A stretch of 64,000 nucleotides of DNA from Marsupella aquatica (Eukaryota; Marchantiophyta). Below are positions 1-10,600 of the stretch, piece after piece. The notes below the pieces were generated by a model. It had not been told where the DNA came from, made no database searches, and worked only from the letters and a program-made list of their open reading frames with translations. The stretch is from contig OZ316892.1 of NCBI GenBank assembly GCA_973895155.1, forward strand, positions 6,138,001 to 6,202,000, written 5' to 3'. The position numbers were made by a program, and so were the translations under genes. The stretch's first letter is position 1, and each line of letters opens with the position of its first letter.

Positions 1-285
1 ATCCATTCCGTCCAACTGTGCATTCAGGAGTTGAATTGCTGCTGGCACTATTTTCAGCTGGGAATTCTCAGCCGCTGTTTGTGCTTTCGACAATTCAATA
101 TTTTCAGCTGCCGCACAGCTCTGCTGTGTTGCAACCTCTCCACTGGATGTGCCCCAAAATGTGATTGTGCCCTAGATATCCGCACCTACTCGATGCTGCT
201 ACGAGTGTCTGCTCGAGCTTTGGTTGCGCTTCTTGAATTAAATTTTGTTCTCCCCTGATTAGTTCGTCTGCTGTGACATTGTTTC
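1..285 (-). pseudogene. possible coiled-coil coding remnant cut by window edge
   Basis: On the minus strand two overlapping frames read as Gln/Glu/Ala-rich, coiled-coil-like protein. One frame (about 270-115) contains ADELIRGEQNLIQEAQPKL. The other, shifted by one base, runs from about 176 to the window edge and contains AAAENIELSKAQTAAENSQL. The composition is unlike the AT-rich DNA beside it, but a frame shift and stops (TAG near 178, TGA near 291) break the reading. It could be a decayed gene, or the 3' part of a gene with an intron I cannot place. I do not recognise the family. Extending past the left edge would decide. Confidence 0.22.
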
Positions 286-1795
286 CGTTTCATTCAATGC
301 TGCATCTGTCCAGGCTCCGCTTTATCTTTGGTCCTCCAGAATGAAATCAATACTTAGAGTTGGGCTTGTGATTCTGATTTTTCCGGAAGCTTGGCTCATT
401 GTGCTCTGCTGATTACTGTGACACTTTTCTGACCATTTTCTGACCCAAACTGGACACTATGACATGTTGTCAAGCTTCTCCATAGATTGCTGCTCTCTTG
501 ATTTGTCTCTTGATTTGATTTGGATGCTGAAGTCCTTTCTTGTTATTATCTATCCACTAGTTCAATATCCATGTGTTGCGCAAAAGATGTTGTGATGTCC
601 AAGATATCCTTAAGAGAAAAGATCTCATGAAAAAAAAGATGTCACTACGTCAAGATGTTATTAAAAAAAAAGATGTTAAATATAAAGTGCACTACTTTTC
701 TTGTCTTGTCATTTTTATTAGATTGTGCACTATTTTATTGATTATGTAATATTAATTAACTCCTCTCATGATATGGCATTTCCTATGCATGGATGATATG
801 GCATGGAGCATAGTATGGCATGGATGGTAGAGGGAGAAGCACTTTGTATGCAAGAAAATACTTTGTACTTTTTTTGCTTGGAGAAACAGTATTCACATCA
901 AACATAATTATTTTCTTCTTATTCCTTTCTCTTTTTTCATTTCACTTTTCTCTAAAAAAACCTCCTCAAATTTGAATGATGACCACTTTGAAAAAAGTAG
1001 CAACCCTTTATTATAGTTTCTAATATCTGCTGTGGTCCTGCTCACTGCTGCTAAAAATTAGTGTCCTGAATCTTTGCTAGCCATTTGTTCCACTGATATT
1101 TTACTCTTCCTGAGATCGTTGCACTGCTGATTGCCTTTGAACAAAATCCATGCTGTTGGTTTCCTCACAATTAAAATACCCTATGTTGTTCCAAAAAAAT
1201 TACCTTCTCATCTAACCCAATAAAAAATAAATTATACTTATTACACCCTATACTTATTTGGGTGTGATGGGTCAAAAGAAGTGAAGACCGAACTAGAAAT
1301 CTGGGACATCCTTTTGAACCCTGACAACATTTAGAAAGGCATTTGACAACTCTTGGATTTGTGACAGATTTTTCTATGAGGAGGCCGGATGTGATGGGGT
1401 GTTGGACGTGAAGGCTATAGCTCCTTATTATAGTGTCTTTTCATCTTGTTTTTCTTCTAGAAGATTTGCAGCTGGACAAGGCTAGTGAGTTGTTTAAGGT
1501 ACGAGGGGTCCATAGGGCATACAAGTTTAACATAAGAATCTAAACTAAAGCACACTTATCTATTAGAGCACTTGTTATGGGATGTGGGCTTATTAAGGCA
1601 TGCAACACTTGGTTTAGTGCATGCCAGGCGCATCACTTGGTTTAGTGCACGCTAGATCCGTCTTCCCCAAAGCAGTGTGCACTTAGCAAGAGTTCACTGC
1701 TCACTCTTTGATGTGCAATTATCTGGAAGGGTAATGTGTCCCAACTGGTATACATATCCAAGCCTAGAGCCTAGAGCGATGTGGCTGACTATTTT
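286..1795. other. gene-free AT-rich stretch
   Basis: No recognisable gene. Bases 560-690 hold repeated AAGATGT words with long A runs, the reverse-complement flavour of the CATCTTTT-rich tract at the right end of the window. The rest is unique-looking AT-rich DNA with stops in all frames. Confidence 0.5.
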
Positions 1796-1905
1796 ATGAG
1801 AAACTTGTACTGTACCACAAATGGAGACTTTTATGAGAAAGCTGTACTGGACCACAAATGGCGACTATTTTAATAATGAGAAAGCTGTACTGGACCATAA
1901 CTTGT
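1796..1905. repeat. short imperfect triplication (37-43 bp unit)
   Basis: The unit atgagaaagctgtactggac (first copy slightly diverged) followed by a cacaaatgg-type tail occurs at about 1796, 1833 and 1876. No coding frame is maintained. Confidence 0.75.
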
Positions 1906-2008
1906 GAGCTAAATTCGTTTGCTGGCTGACGAAGCAACTCTCACCGACTCACACAGTTGGCATGGCAGCCACACGAGTTCGCTGCCAGTACAGTACTGCC
2001 TCAGTCTG

Positions 2009-2160
2009 TTTCCTTGAAATAATGCTGAAGGAAGATGCGCATGTGGTTTTCCTAAATCCGCAAATGGCTGCCTCAATGCCAGTCTCAGCTTGTTTCCACG
2101 AAATAATGCTGAAGGAAGATGCGCATGTGGTTGTCCTGAATGGCTGCCTCAAAGCTTGAG
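2009..2160. repeat. 84-bp tandem duplication
   Basis: Two adjacent copies share the core aaataatgctgaaggaagat followed by gcgcatgtggtt, with copy starts at about 2009 and 2093. The duplication makes small ORFs on both strands look repetitive. I see no recognised product. Confidence 0.75.
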
Positions 2161-3638
2161 TATGCACGTTCCCCAGTGAGAGTATTTGATGGTACATTCG
2201 GCACAGATCGAGCAAGCTCCACCGACAGTTCGCTGCTTCTCTGGGACGGTTCACCTGGTGCAGGAGATCGAAAGATTGGATGCAAGCTCTCTTTCGAATC
2301 ACGGGACAATGCCGAGGATGATCACTCCAGCTGAAAAATGCGTCACAAGAATCGACACATTCCTAAGTTGTGGTGGTGTGGAAGATTTCGATCCGGTTCC
2401 TCTCGATGTCACAAATGAGGTGAATTCGCTCGGGCTTGCTGAGCACTGGGCTTCACGGTCACTTCTTAGTTGCGGACTTAGAAACAACCGTTTCAGTTCG
2501 ATGAACTAGAACCAGCGTTGATGTGGGCTGAAGTGACATTGCAATGTCGCTTCCTTCTGTAGAATTTCTCCTAGAGTGTGAACGCCTCGAGAAATCTGGA
2601 GCGTACTGAAGCTCACTTCCTTGTGTATTATTTCCATGTTACAATGGGCCTGTAGGAGGAGGGATCCATGCTCACCCGTCACGGACTGTTAACGCAGCTC
2701 CATATTCTGAGCTCCCTTTCCAAATCTCCTTCGAGTCAAAGGAGATCACTCAACTCTATTACCACAACGTCCCACTTACAATCCTGGTTGCAGGACCATG
2801 CTCAAATTGCGAAGAACTACAACCCAAGTGCTACCCATATGACGCAAGCTGCGAGATGTCTTCGTGAATCCAATCTTCATTTTAACTCGATCGTTTTTAT
2901 AACTTTGAAAGTCCTATTGCTGAATGTCTTCAAGGACGGAGACTGCTCCCTCACTCCCTCTCGCGGTTTCGAGGCAAGAAGTTCGACCATCAGCAGATTG
3001 AATCCAGTCGTTCTCCTCGGCCAAGTCCCTGCTGATGTGATTGGCCAACCTAAGGCTGATCTTCGGGAAGGGATCTGATGTTGTGCTCTCGAGCTAGCAT
3101 TGTAGCAAACCAGATAGAGCTCCGAATTTGCCAGTGGAGCGGCTCTCTCGAAACTTGTGGTTAATGTAGCATTACCAACAAGATGCGTGACTGTGGTCTC
3201 TGAGTCGATGAACATTCCCCTGTTTCCTGATGTAGAATGAATCGCCAGCGCGCGCTGTCGCATTGAATTTGTGAGGTACCTTCTAGGCCCACGTCATTGA
3301 ATTCTTGGTAGCGCAATTTCTCGTTGTTCCAGGATAGACGTTTATTGCAACACTAAGTGAGCCACAGTATCTTTCCCCAACATGATCAGGAGGCGTAATT
3401 GGACCTGCCTCGAAAACTTTTCACCACGCAGTACGAGAATTTATCCCCAAAACACGACCGACCAGAGGGAGCCAGCCCTACAATTCCATCACTAGAATCG
3501 TAAACAGCGAAGCTATCAAAAGCGGCATGAGAGCAACAGAAGTACCGAACCAAAAGTCTCGCACTCTAAAAGTGTTTGGCCGCTTGCACACGCAACGGTG
3601 ATGATCTCCAACGCCCTGGACGCCAGGTCAACATAGTA
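2161..3638. other. no recognised gene
   Basis: Short ORFs of 60-136 codons occur on both strands, for example minus 3263-2877 and plus 2668-3078. None shows a domain I recognise, and they overlap each other in opposite directions. I could not chain them into a spliced gene. Unrecognised exons cannot be excluded. Confidence 0.4.
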
Positions 3639-3655
3639 ATCAAAACATTCGCAAC

Positions 3656-3980
3656 ATCTTTTTTTGCCTAGAAAAAACTAATTGAATTCCATTCCAAAAA
3701 GTCAGCATACAACGCGGGGGGCCCAAAAACAGGACCGACCCCAAGGGACCCAAGGTCCATTCCAAAAAGTCAGCATGCAACGCGGGGGGCCCAAAAACAG
3801 GACCGACCCCAAGGGACCCAAGGTCGAGAGAGCTGAGGCCAGAAAAGGCCAGAACCGGAGAAGGAGCAGAGCCTCAAGACGAGGCAGTAACCAAACCAGA
3901 AGTTTAGAAAACTACAGAAGGAGAAGCAAAACTCCGAAGACTGGCCAGTGCCCACGGACCGGCGGGGTCCCCTACAGTGG
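3656..3980 (-). mobile_element. short retroposed insertion with flanking target duplication
   Basis: A segment of about 325 bp lies between 17-bp direct repeats atcaaaacattcgcaac (3639-3655) and atcgaaacattcgtaac (3981-3997), which differ at two positions. Read on the minus strand it ends in an A7 tract next to the 3639-3655 repeat, as expected for a poly(A)-tailed retroposon. The internal text is pyrimidine-rich on the minus strand, like plant LINE 3' ends. It contains a 68-bp tandem duplication (3689-3756 and 3757-3824). The 104-codon plus-strand ORF here is low-complexity and probably not a gene. It is either a 5'-truncated LINE or a SINE; I cannot tell which. Confidence 0.6.
3689..3824. 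repeat. 68-bp tandem duplication inside the retroposon
   Basis: Two near-identical 68-bp copies start with ccattccaaaaagtcagcat at 3689 and 3757. They differ at only one or two positions, so the duplication is recent or homogenised. Confidence 0.9.
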
Positions 3981-3997
3981 ATCGAAACATTCGTAAC

Positions 3998-6189
3998 TTG
4001 GTGTGCATGATGTCACTGCCGATTCTCCGTCCAGATACTTGGAAGATTTCGGTAGGTGCAAGAGAGGATCGGAGTGAAGACTGGACATGGCTGGATGAAG
4101 CAACGCTCGCATAGTACGGATAGCGGCCAGGTGAGTTGCGTTCGCAGCCAGTATCATTCTGCAGCTACGACGACAAACTTCCGGGGCGGTGTTCCGACGT
4201 AGATGCTCGATCATGAGGTACTCAACAGGAGCTCCATCAGTTACGTACGTACGTATGTTCGTTTCCCAGGCGAAGGATCCGGTGGTTGGCAGAATCAGAT
4301 CAGTAGATTCATTCAACGGAGAGCTTCAATTCTCACTGGATTAATTGGCAATGGATCTTTCACCAAAAGTTCGCGGCTTCTCTGCGCAGACAACGGATGC
4401 TCTCCGTGGAACAGCTCCGCCTTAGTTTACGCTGCCAGAACGAACCCAGGTGATATAATGATGCCCATGAGGATCAGGTGAAAGAATGTGTCCAGATCTA
4501 CACATTGGAGCCAGGTGGTGGATGTCTCAAGATTTCATCCTCCTCCCAATCTCGCAAATAACGTGAATTCACTTGTTGTTGAGGACAGAGTTTGACCACT
4601 TATGTGCACATGTATAAACAATTTGGCTTTAATTTTGCTGAAGGAGATCCGAAATTACACTTCCCAAACCAGATCTTGAATAGCCACATCCGATCTCCCA
4701 GTGCCAAACCATAGCTCAAGGGAACAGAGCTGAGATTGCGACTAGTCTACCCAAAAGAGGATGCAGTCGCTAATTCCACAAACGAACACTTCCTTTTCCG
4801 CTTGCTGCTATTAATGACACTGGATGTGTGTTCGTCACTCTAATTCTCAATCCGAGTCAAATCCGGTGCAGTCTCGACTCAGATCTCGTGGTGAGGTATA
4901 CAGCCTCGTGAGATAAACAGCCTCGTGACGAAATCTGAGTCGGGACTGCACCGATCTAGACAAGTTTTTTGTCTAGATAGCAGCTGCTTCAGTTCAGCAT
5001 ACTTACTATGCCAAAAATTGGATTGCACCGGACCATTCATAGTAGCAAGTTTCTTAGGGGAACCCACCAAAAGACACATGGTTAGCGGCCATACTTGTTG
5101 AGAACAGGTATGCTATCCTTCAAATGTCGAGGCAATCATGTACTTCCCTGTATGCAGAAATTCATTGCTCTACTCTGGCCGAGTGGACCTGACGGCTTGT
5201 GTGGATCAAACCAAGCAAACGTTTAAGTTTACCTCTACTTGATCTCTTGAATAATCACGCTTTGTTTTGATTAGGGATTGCCTGTGTGGGGGTTTACTGT
5301 GCAGCCCCTGTAAGTTGTCATTCTGGATGTATGTTGGACCAATTACCACAAACCACTCGTCTATTGTGTGCTTCATGGGCTGACATGATTTTGTCATGTC
5401 TAGCGGTTCCAAGAGATTTGAGTTCTAAGGTTGCTTGTGTACTAGAATTGCTACTACCGATTCAATACCTGTCTGTCTTTCAATCTAACATAATTTCATC
5501 CATCTCTGGGACGTTTTTGTCAATGTTGCCAAAGCCTTCAACAGCAACCACAAATCATACGCAAATACGGTACACTCCAGACTGATATCTAGAATTCTAC
5601 AGTGGATAACAATCCAATTTTCGCCATAATGATCATGCTGAACTGACGCAGCTGCTACATAGACACACAAAAATTGAACAGCGTTAATATCAGCACGTGT
5701 GGAATGAAGATCAACTGTAATCACTGACCAGTGACATAGAACTATAGAAGACAGCTTGGAGGAAATCAAGGAAGCGTACCTGAAGCCTTGAATATACAAC
5801 CTGGTTCGCTTTGTTATTTGCCAGGAATGCCAGGGTTGTTGCCTGGCGACAGGTGGTCTCGAATTTCCCATGTGTTAGGGACAGCTCTCTCACTGGGGCA
5901 GCTTGCTTGCCCGAGATACTTTTTCTTGGGACAAGAGTCTCGTGTGAGAGTTTTAGTCTAAGTTTTAAACCTGAAAATGGTTTCTTCCCAAATTCTTTAA
6001 GAACATTACACTTTCTCTATCTTGACAGATGCTACACTAGCTATGCCTTGTAAGCTGTCTGGGTTCTTTTTTTTTATCTTAAGAATAATGCTGCACTGTG
6101 ATTCGTGAATTCTTTGGTTTTCCTTGTTCTTTAAGCATATTGTTACATTGTGAGTTGCGAATTCTCTGGACAATCTATCCAGGTAGTCG
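3998..6189. other. no recognised gene; one unassigned minus-strand ORF
   Basis: The minus-strand ORF from 4316 extends to 3972, 114 codons running slightly into the retroposon, and shows no domain I recognise. A tacgtacgtacgta microsatellite lies near 4240. Small ORFs at 5200-6050 on both strands have no protein-like features. Nothing else is supported. Confidence 0.4.
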
Positions 6190-6480
6190 TAGATCGTGTC
6201 ATAGAGAGTTCACACATTCCTCTCTTAACATTGCACAGCCTAAATGTTCAAGCCTGCCTAGAGAGTTCACATATTCCTCCTTGAATATTGAACAACCTAA
6301 GTGCTCGAGTTTGTCCAGAGAGTCCACACTTTCCTCCCTGAACATTACACAACTCAAATGCTTGAGCCTGTCCAGAGAGTTCACACACTCCTCGAGCATT
6401 GCACACCTAAATGATTTAGTGTATCCAGAGGGTTCACAATTACCTTCCTGAACATTGCACAACCAAAATGCTTCCCAAAC
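6190..6480. repeat. 57-bp tandem repeat, about five diverged copies
   Basis: The unit contains gagagttcacacattcctcc, then a gaacattgcacaacctaaat core. It recurs with a period of about 57 bp (19 codons), so several frames stay open on both strands: plus 6098-6451 and minus 6462-6199. On the minus strand the translation repeats NSLDRLEHLGCxxxREE, which has a weak leucine-rich look. The repeat is too short for a standard 23-24-residue LRR, so I do not call a gene. Confidence 0.75.
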
Positions 6481-7686
6481 TCGAGGAACGCCTTTGCAGT
6501 GGAAGGTTTCCTTCGGACCAAGGCTGCTGTTCCTTTCAAGGTTCCAAAGTTACTAGTAAACCATAGTACAGGCCAACTCCCCTCATATGTACGCAATTTT
6601 TAATCCAAATGTGACAGTTCCAGTGTCGAGAGAAAAAAACGGCCATTGTCAAAAGACAAACAAAAAATATGGCATCTCTCATCCGTTGCTGTGGACATCC
6701 TTTCAAGCAAAACAATTTGGTAGTGAGAAGAATCCCCTCATTCGTTTTAAAGGACCACGTTTCCAAGCCTACCATTAAAATTTCTCCATTGAAGCGCTGT
6801 TGTTTAAATTACGTCAGGAAGCAAAAAACAAATTGACTCCTTAACCCAGAGCAAGCGTGGAAAAAGTCTCGGGCCAAAACTCATGACAAAGCGCTAGAGC
6901 TTCTTCGCATTATCTAAACCCACTCACACAGTGTAATCTGACACCAAAATGCAGTCGTACATCATGGCAACAAACTGATTGAATGACTCGCAGTTTACAT
7001 TAGAAGCTCCAGAGGAACTCAACAAATTAGCTTTACAAACACAGAGGCCAAGCCAGTAATTTTATCGTGCAAAACTATACTCCACTTAAGCCTCGAAAGA
7101 CTAACCTGTGCAATGACCGACGGTTCAATGCCTCATGAGAGTCTATGCATACTACAAAAGCAGATCCCTCCTACTTACTGATTCCTTCTAGATGCCTCAA
7201 ACCTGACTCGAGGCCCTGCAGTCATTAGAGTAGCCTGGCTACTATCAAGTCAGATCGGGAAAAAACCTAGCCCAGAACACTGGGCACAATGATCAAGTCC
7301 ACCTGCGTTTCACAAATGACCTCCGGCAAGATTGCCTCCCCCAAACCCCGTCTCCGTCGTCTTCCTCAAACAGCTCTAAAAAGTGTACCTGAAGACTTAC
7401 CCCATCTCTACTTTATCAGGGTTGAAGTCTGGAGAAAACTGACCAATGTCCATCAAAACTATATCGTACTGGTTCTGCTAACTATACTGTACTGTGGGGC
7501 TCTCAGCAAGAAATGGACAGTTTCTCGTAGTGCGGTATCATATTGCCAACAATCTTAATTAACTGCCAGAAAGAATGAGAACTTACGAACAGTTCAGCTC
7601 AGGAGTAGTATTCACTTGCCACTTGACCACGAGTAGCCAAGGGAACCGATTCCATGTACTATTTCATTGAATAGGCTCCCAAGTTC
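6481..7686. other. 3' flank of the TM9SF gene; no other gene seen
   Basis: Bases just below 7,687 should hold the 3' UTR and polyadenylation region of the minus-strand TM9SF gene. I see no unambiguous AATAAA signal and no recognised ORF. Confidence 0.4.
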
Positions 7687-10600
7687 TTAATCACACTTGA
7701 TGTTTCTGTAAATTCTCCGCACAAAAGCAGAAGAGCCAAGATAGCCCACGGCACCTGAAAAGACAATTTTGTGATTACAACCACTTTTATTAATCAAACA
7801 GGTATACACTAAGGCATAGTGCACAACTTAGCCAAGACAGAACTTCCATGTAAACAGTAAGCCAGCACAAAAAAAAAACGCCATCACTCACCGCACAGTA
7901 CTCCAAGGCCAATGCCGAACATGAGCGTGTAGCCAAAGTAGAAACTTGTTTGGAAAAATCCCGACATCTCCGTCTTTCGAAAATAGTAATATATGGAGTA
8001 GACATAAACATAACCTGCTGTTGATGCAGCAGAAAAGAACGACGTCCATTGCCAATGGTAATTTTCCGCATTCAGCAGGAAATATGTACCAACGATGGTA
8101 ACGCAAACAGTGACTATGACAAGTATCACGAACACAAGGAGCATGAATCCATACACATAATACACCTGAGAATGTCAACCAATGTGACCAGCAGTTAGGT
8201 CTGACTGCAACTGCAAATCCCAGAGTATCATAAACATCCATCAAATAATGCACAACGTGATCTTACAACTCCAATTAATATGTTCAATCATCGAAAGAAG
8301 CCAATGAATAGTGAGTGATAAAAGTGTGAAGGCGAGTAATAAATTTGTTACCTTGTATTTCCAGAAAGATGTGAAAACGAAGTACATCTCTATGAAGATG
8401 CTTCCAAAGGGAAGCAACCCACCCATTAGTGCGACCACAGAGGGTGTGAGATACCACTTCTTCTCGGGTATTGGCCGAGGGATGGTTTTGACCCTGCAAG
8501 GGTTGTCTGGGACACCACTCCAATTTCGACCAACAACAGTTCCCAAAAGCGCCAAAGGGAAGGAAATGAATGCCCAGATGACCAAAACAACCACCTGAAG
8601 ATAAAGGCAAGAGGAAGAGTGCCACATAGAACTCCTGATTAGCATCCTCCAATACAAAGGTAGCGGCCCTAATTAGCCAGCAAAAGGCTTATCCAATTCC
8701 AAAAAAAGGGTCAAGGATCTTCTGGATCTATGCAATTAGAATGAGGAATACCAAGTTGTAAATAATAAAAGAATATCTTCAACACTAGCCACTGATAAGG
8801 TAGGGACAGTTAGGAACTCACCATTGTGCCGAAAGGAATTGCTGCCAGAGAATGGTAAGCTATAGCCACGGTGTTCAACAAAAAGCCAATCCCAAAGCAC
8901 GTGAATGGGAACAGAGAGGCTGTGAGGAGCATAGACTTAATCCAGTGCTTGCCTACAAACACAAAAGCAATGAATAGAAATGTTCAATGTCCACAAAACC
9001 TGTACAGGCTAAGAAATGAACGCAAGTCAGTAGTGAGACCACACCAGGAGGTTGCCACTAGGCATGATTGTTGAATTCTATCTTTCTGCGACGAAAATAT
9101 CAAAACAATTACAAAAGAAATTAGAGATAGAAATTTACCATCATTTCGGGAATAGAAACCTCCACTAACGTATCCGGCGATGAAAGATGTAAGCGCATAG
9201 CATACAATGAAAGTTGTAACAATAGCTCCCCGTCTGTAAGTCCATAGGTATGGATCATTAAAAAACTCGAGAAGGATGGACTGTTGTCAAATTTACAAGT
9301 GAACTTTCTTACTGATGAAATTCTTATCCGCAAGGAATATCACAAGAACAGGCCCAGAAAGTAAAGGAGGGAACTCACACGGATAGATATTATAATAGAA
9401 GGCATAAAGGAATAGAAGAATTAGTCAGTTGTATCATGGTCAAGTGAAAGCAAACCATTATAATTGATTCCCAATAAATCAGATCCAAAAGATTACATAC
9501 CCCACGTATAGCATGCCTATGATAGCAAATATAATGACCATGAGGACGAGTGCTGCTAGCTGAGCCCCTGTTCCAACCAGGGCTGATAAGAGGACCAGAT
9601 TGCGAGGAGATCTGAACACATCACCGTGAACTAGCTTCCATCCAGATTCCTCACTGACATCCCTCTCCTGCAAAATCGAAGGATTTTCCATTTGTTAGAA
9701 CAAAATTGCATTGCCAACCTGCACATTTTTGGAACAGAAGGCACTCATGCCGGACAGCTTCTGCAATTTCGAAGGAACTTTTGACTGTAACATTCGAACA
9801 CAAGGCCGCCTATAGAAGGAAGGCGGTCAAGTGATTACTAAAGTGAGACCTGATGAAATATTCCTCTGATAATACTTCTACAGTCGTCGGCGATTACAGT
9901 ACATCACTGTAAACTTACCAATGTCTCCAAGTCATCTTCCTCCCGAGCATACTTCGCGTAGTCATTCCGCAAAGTTCGCATGAGAATCATGGAAACCAAT
10001 CCAGTCAAGAAGATGACCATCATAAAAGAATTGAAGATGGAAAACCAATGAATCTGCAGTCAACAAAAGATTTGGAGTCAGATTTTGAGATAAAATGCAA
10101 CAAAGTAACGAGATGTCAAGCTAAATTAAGTCCCTATTTTGATTAGCTCTTCCGTTGCTATGGTCATGTGATGTCATTATTTCATGCTTCCACAAAAGCA
10201 CAGCCGAAATGGTATAAATTTATGATATACAGGATAAAGGGTGCCATTTTCCCAAAGTTTCTCATTTGTTGAGGTTAAAATCTACCCACATCTTAAAAAT
10301 CCAATGCCTAGGTCAACAGGTCGCAGTTTACACTGATTTCAAATTGATTCACAGTACTCGCAGACAACAAGGATGTGGAGGAAATTGCACCCTCGGCAAA
10401 ATAGTCTGCCTATCACTACCAGAAAGGCGGCCGAAAATTTAAACAAAAGATCCCAATGTCAACATGACATCTAGACACTTCAAAAGTCTTGAGACTCAGC
10501 CGCCTTATTTCAGATATCATGCCTCCCACATTATTTGCTTGCAGGACAGACTATCAGGAGAACGTCGCCTCTAGGGGCCGTCCTGCTGCCATTCTTAGTA

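Noticed and set aside
3682-3996. 104-codon plus-strand frame
   Set aside because: It lies inside the retroposed segment, is antisense to the element, and is built largely from the 68-bp duplication.
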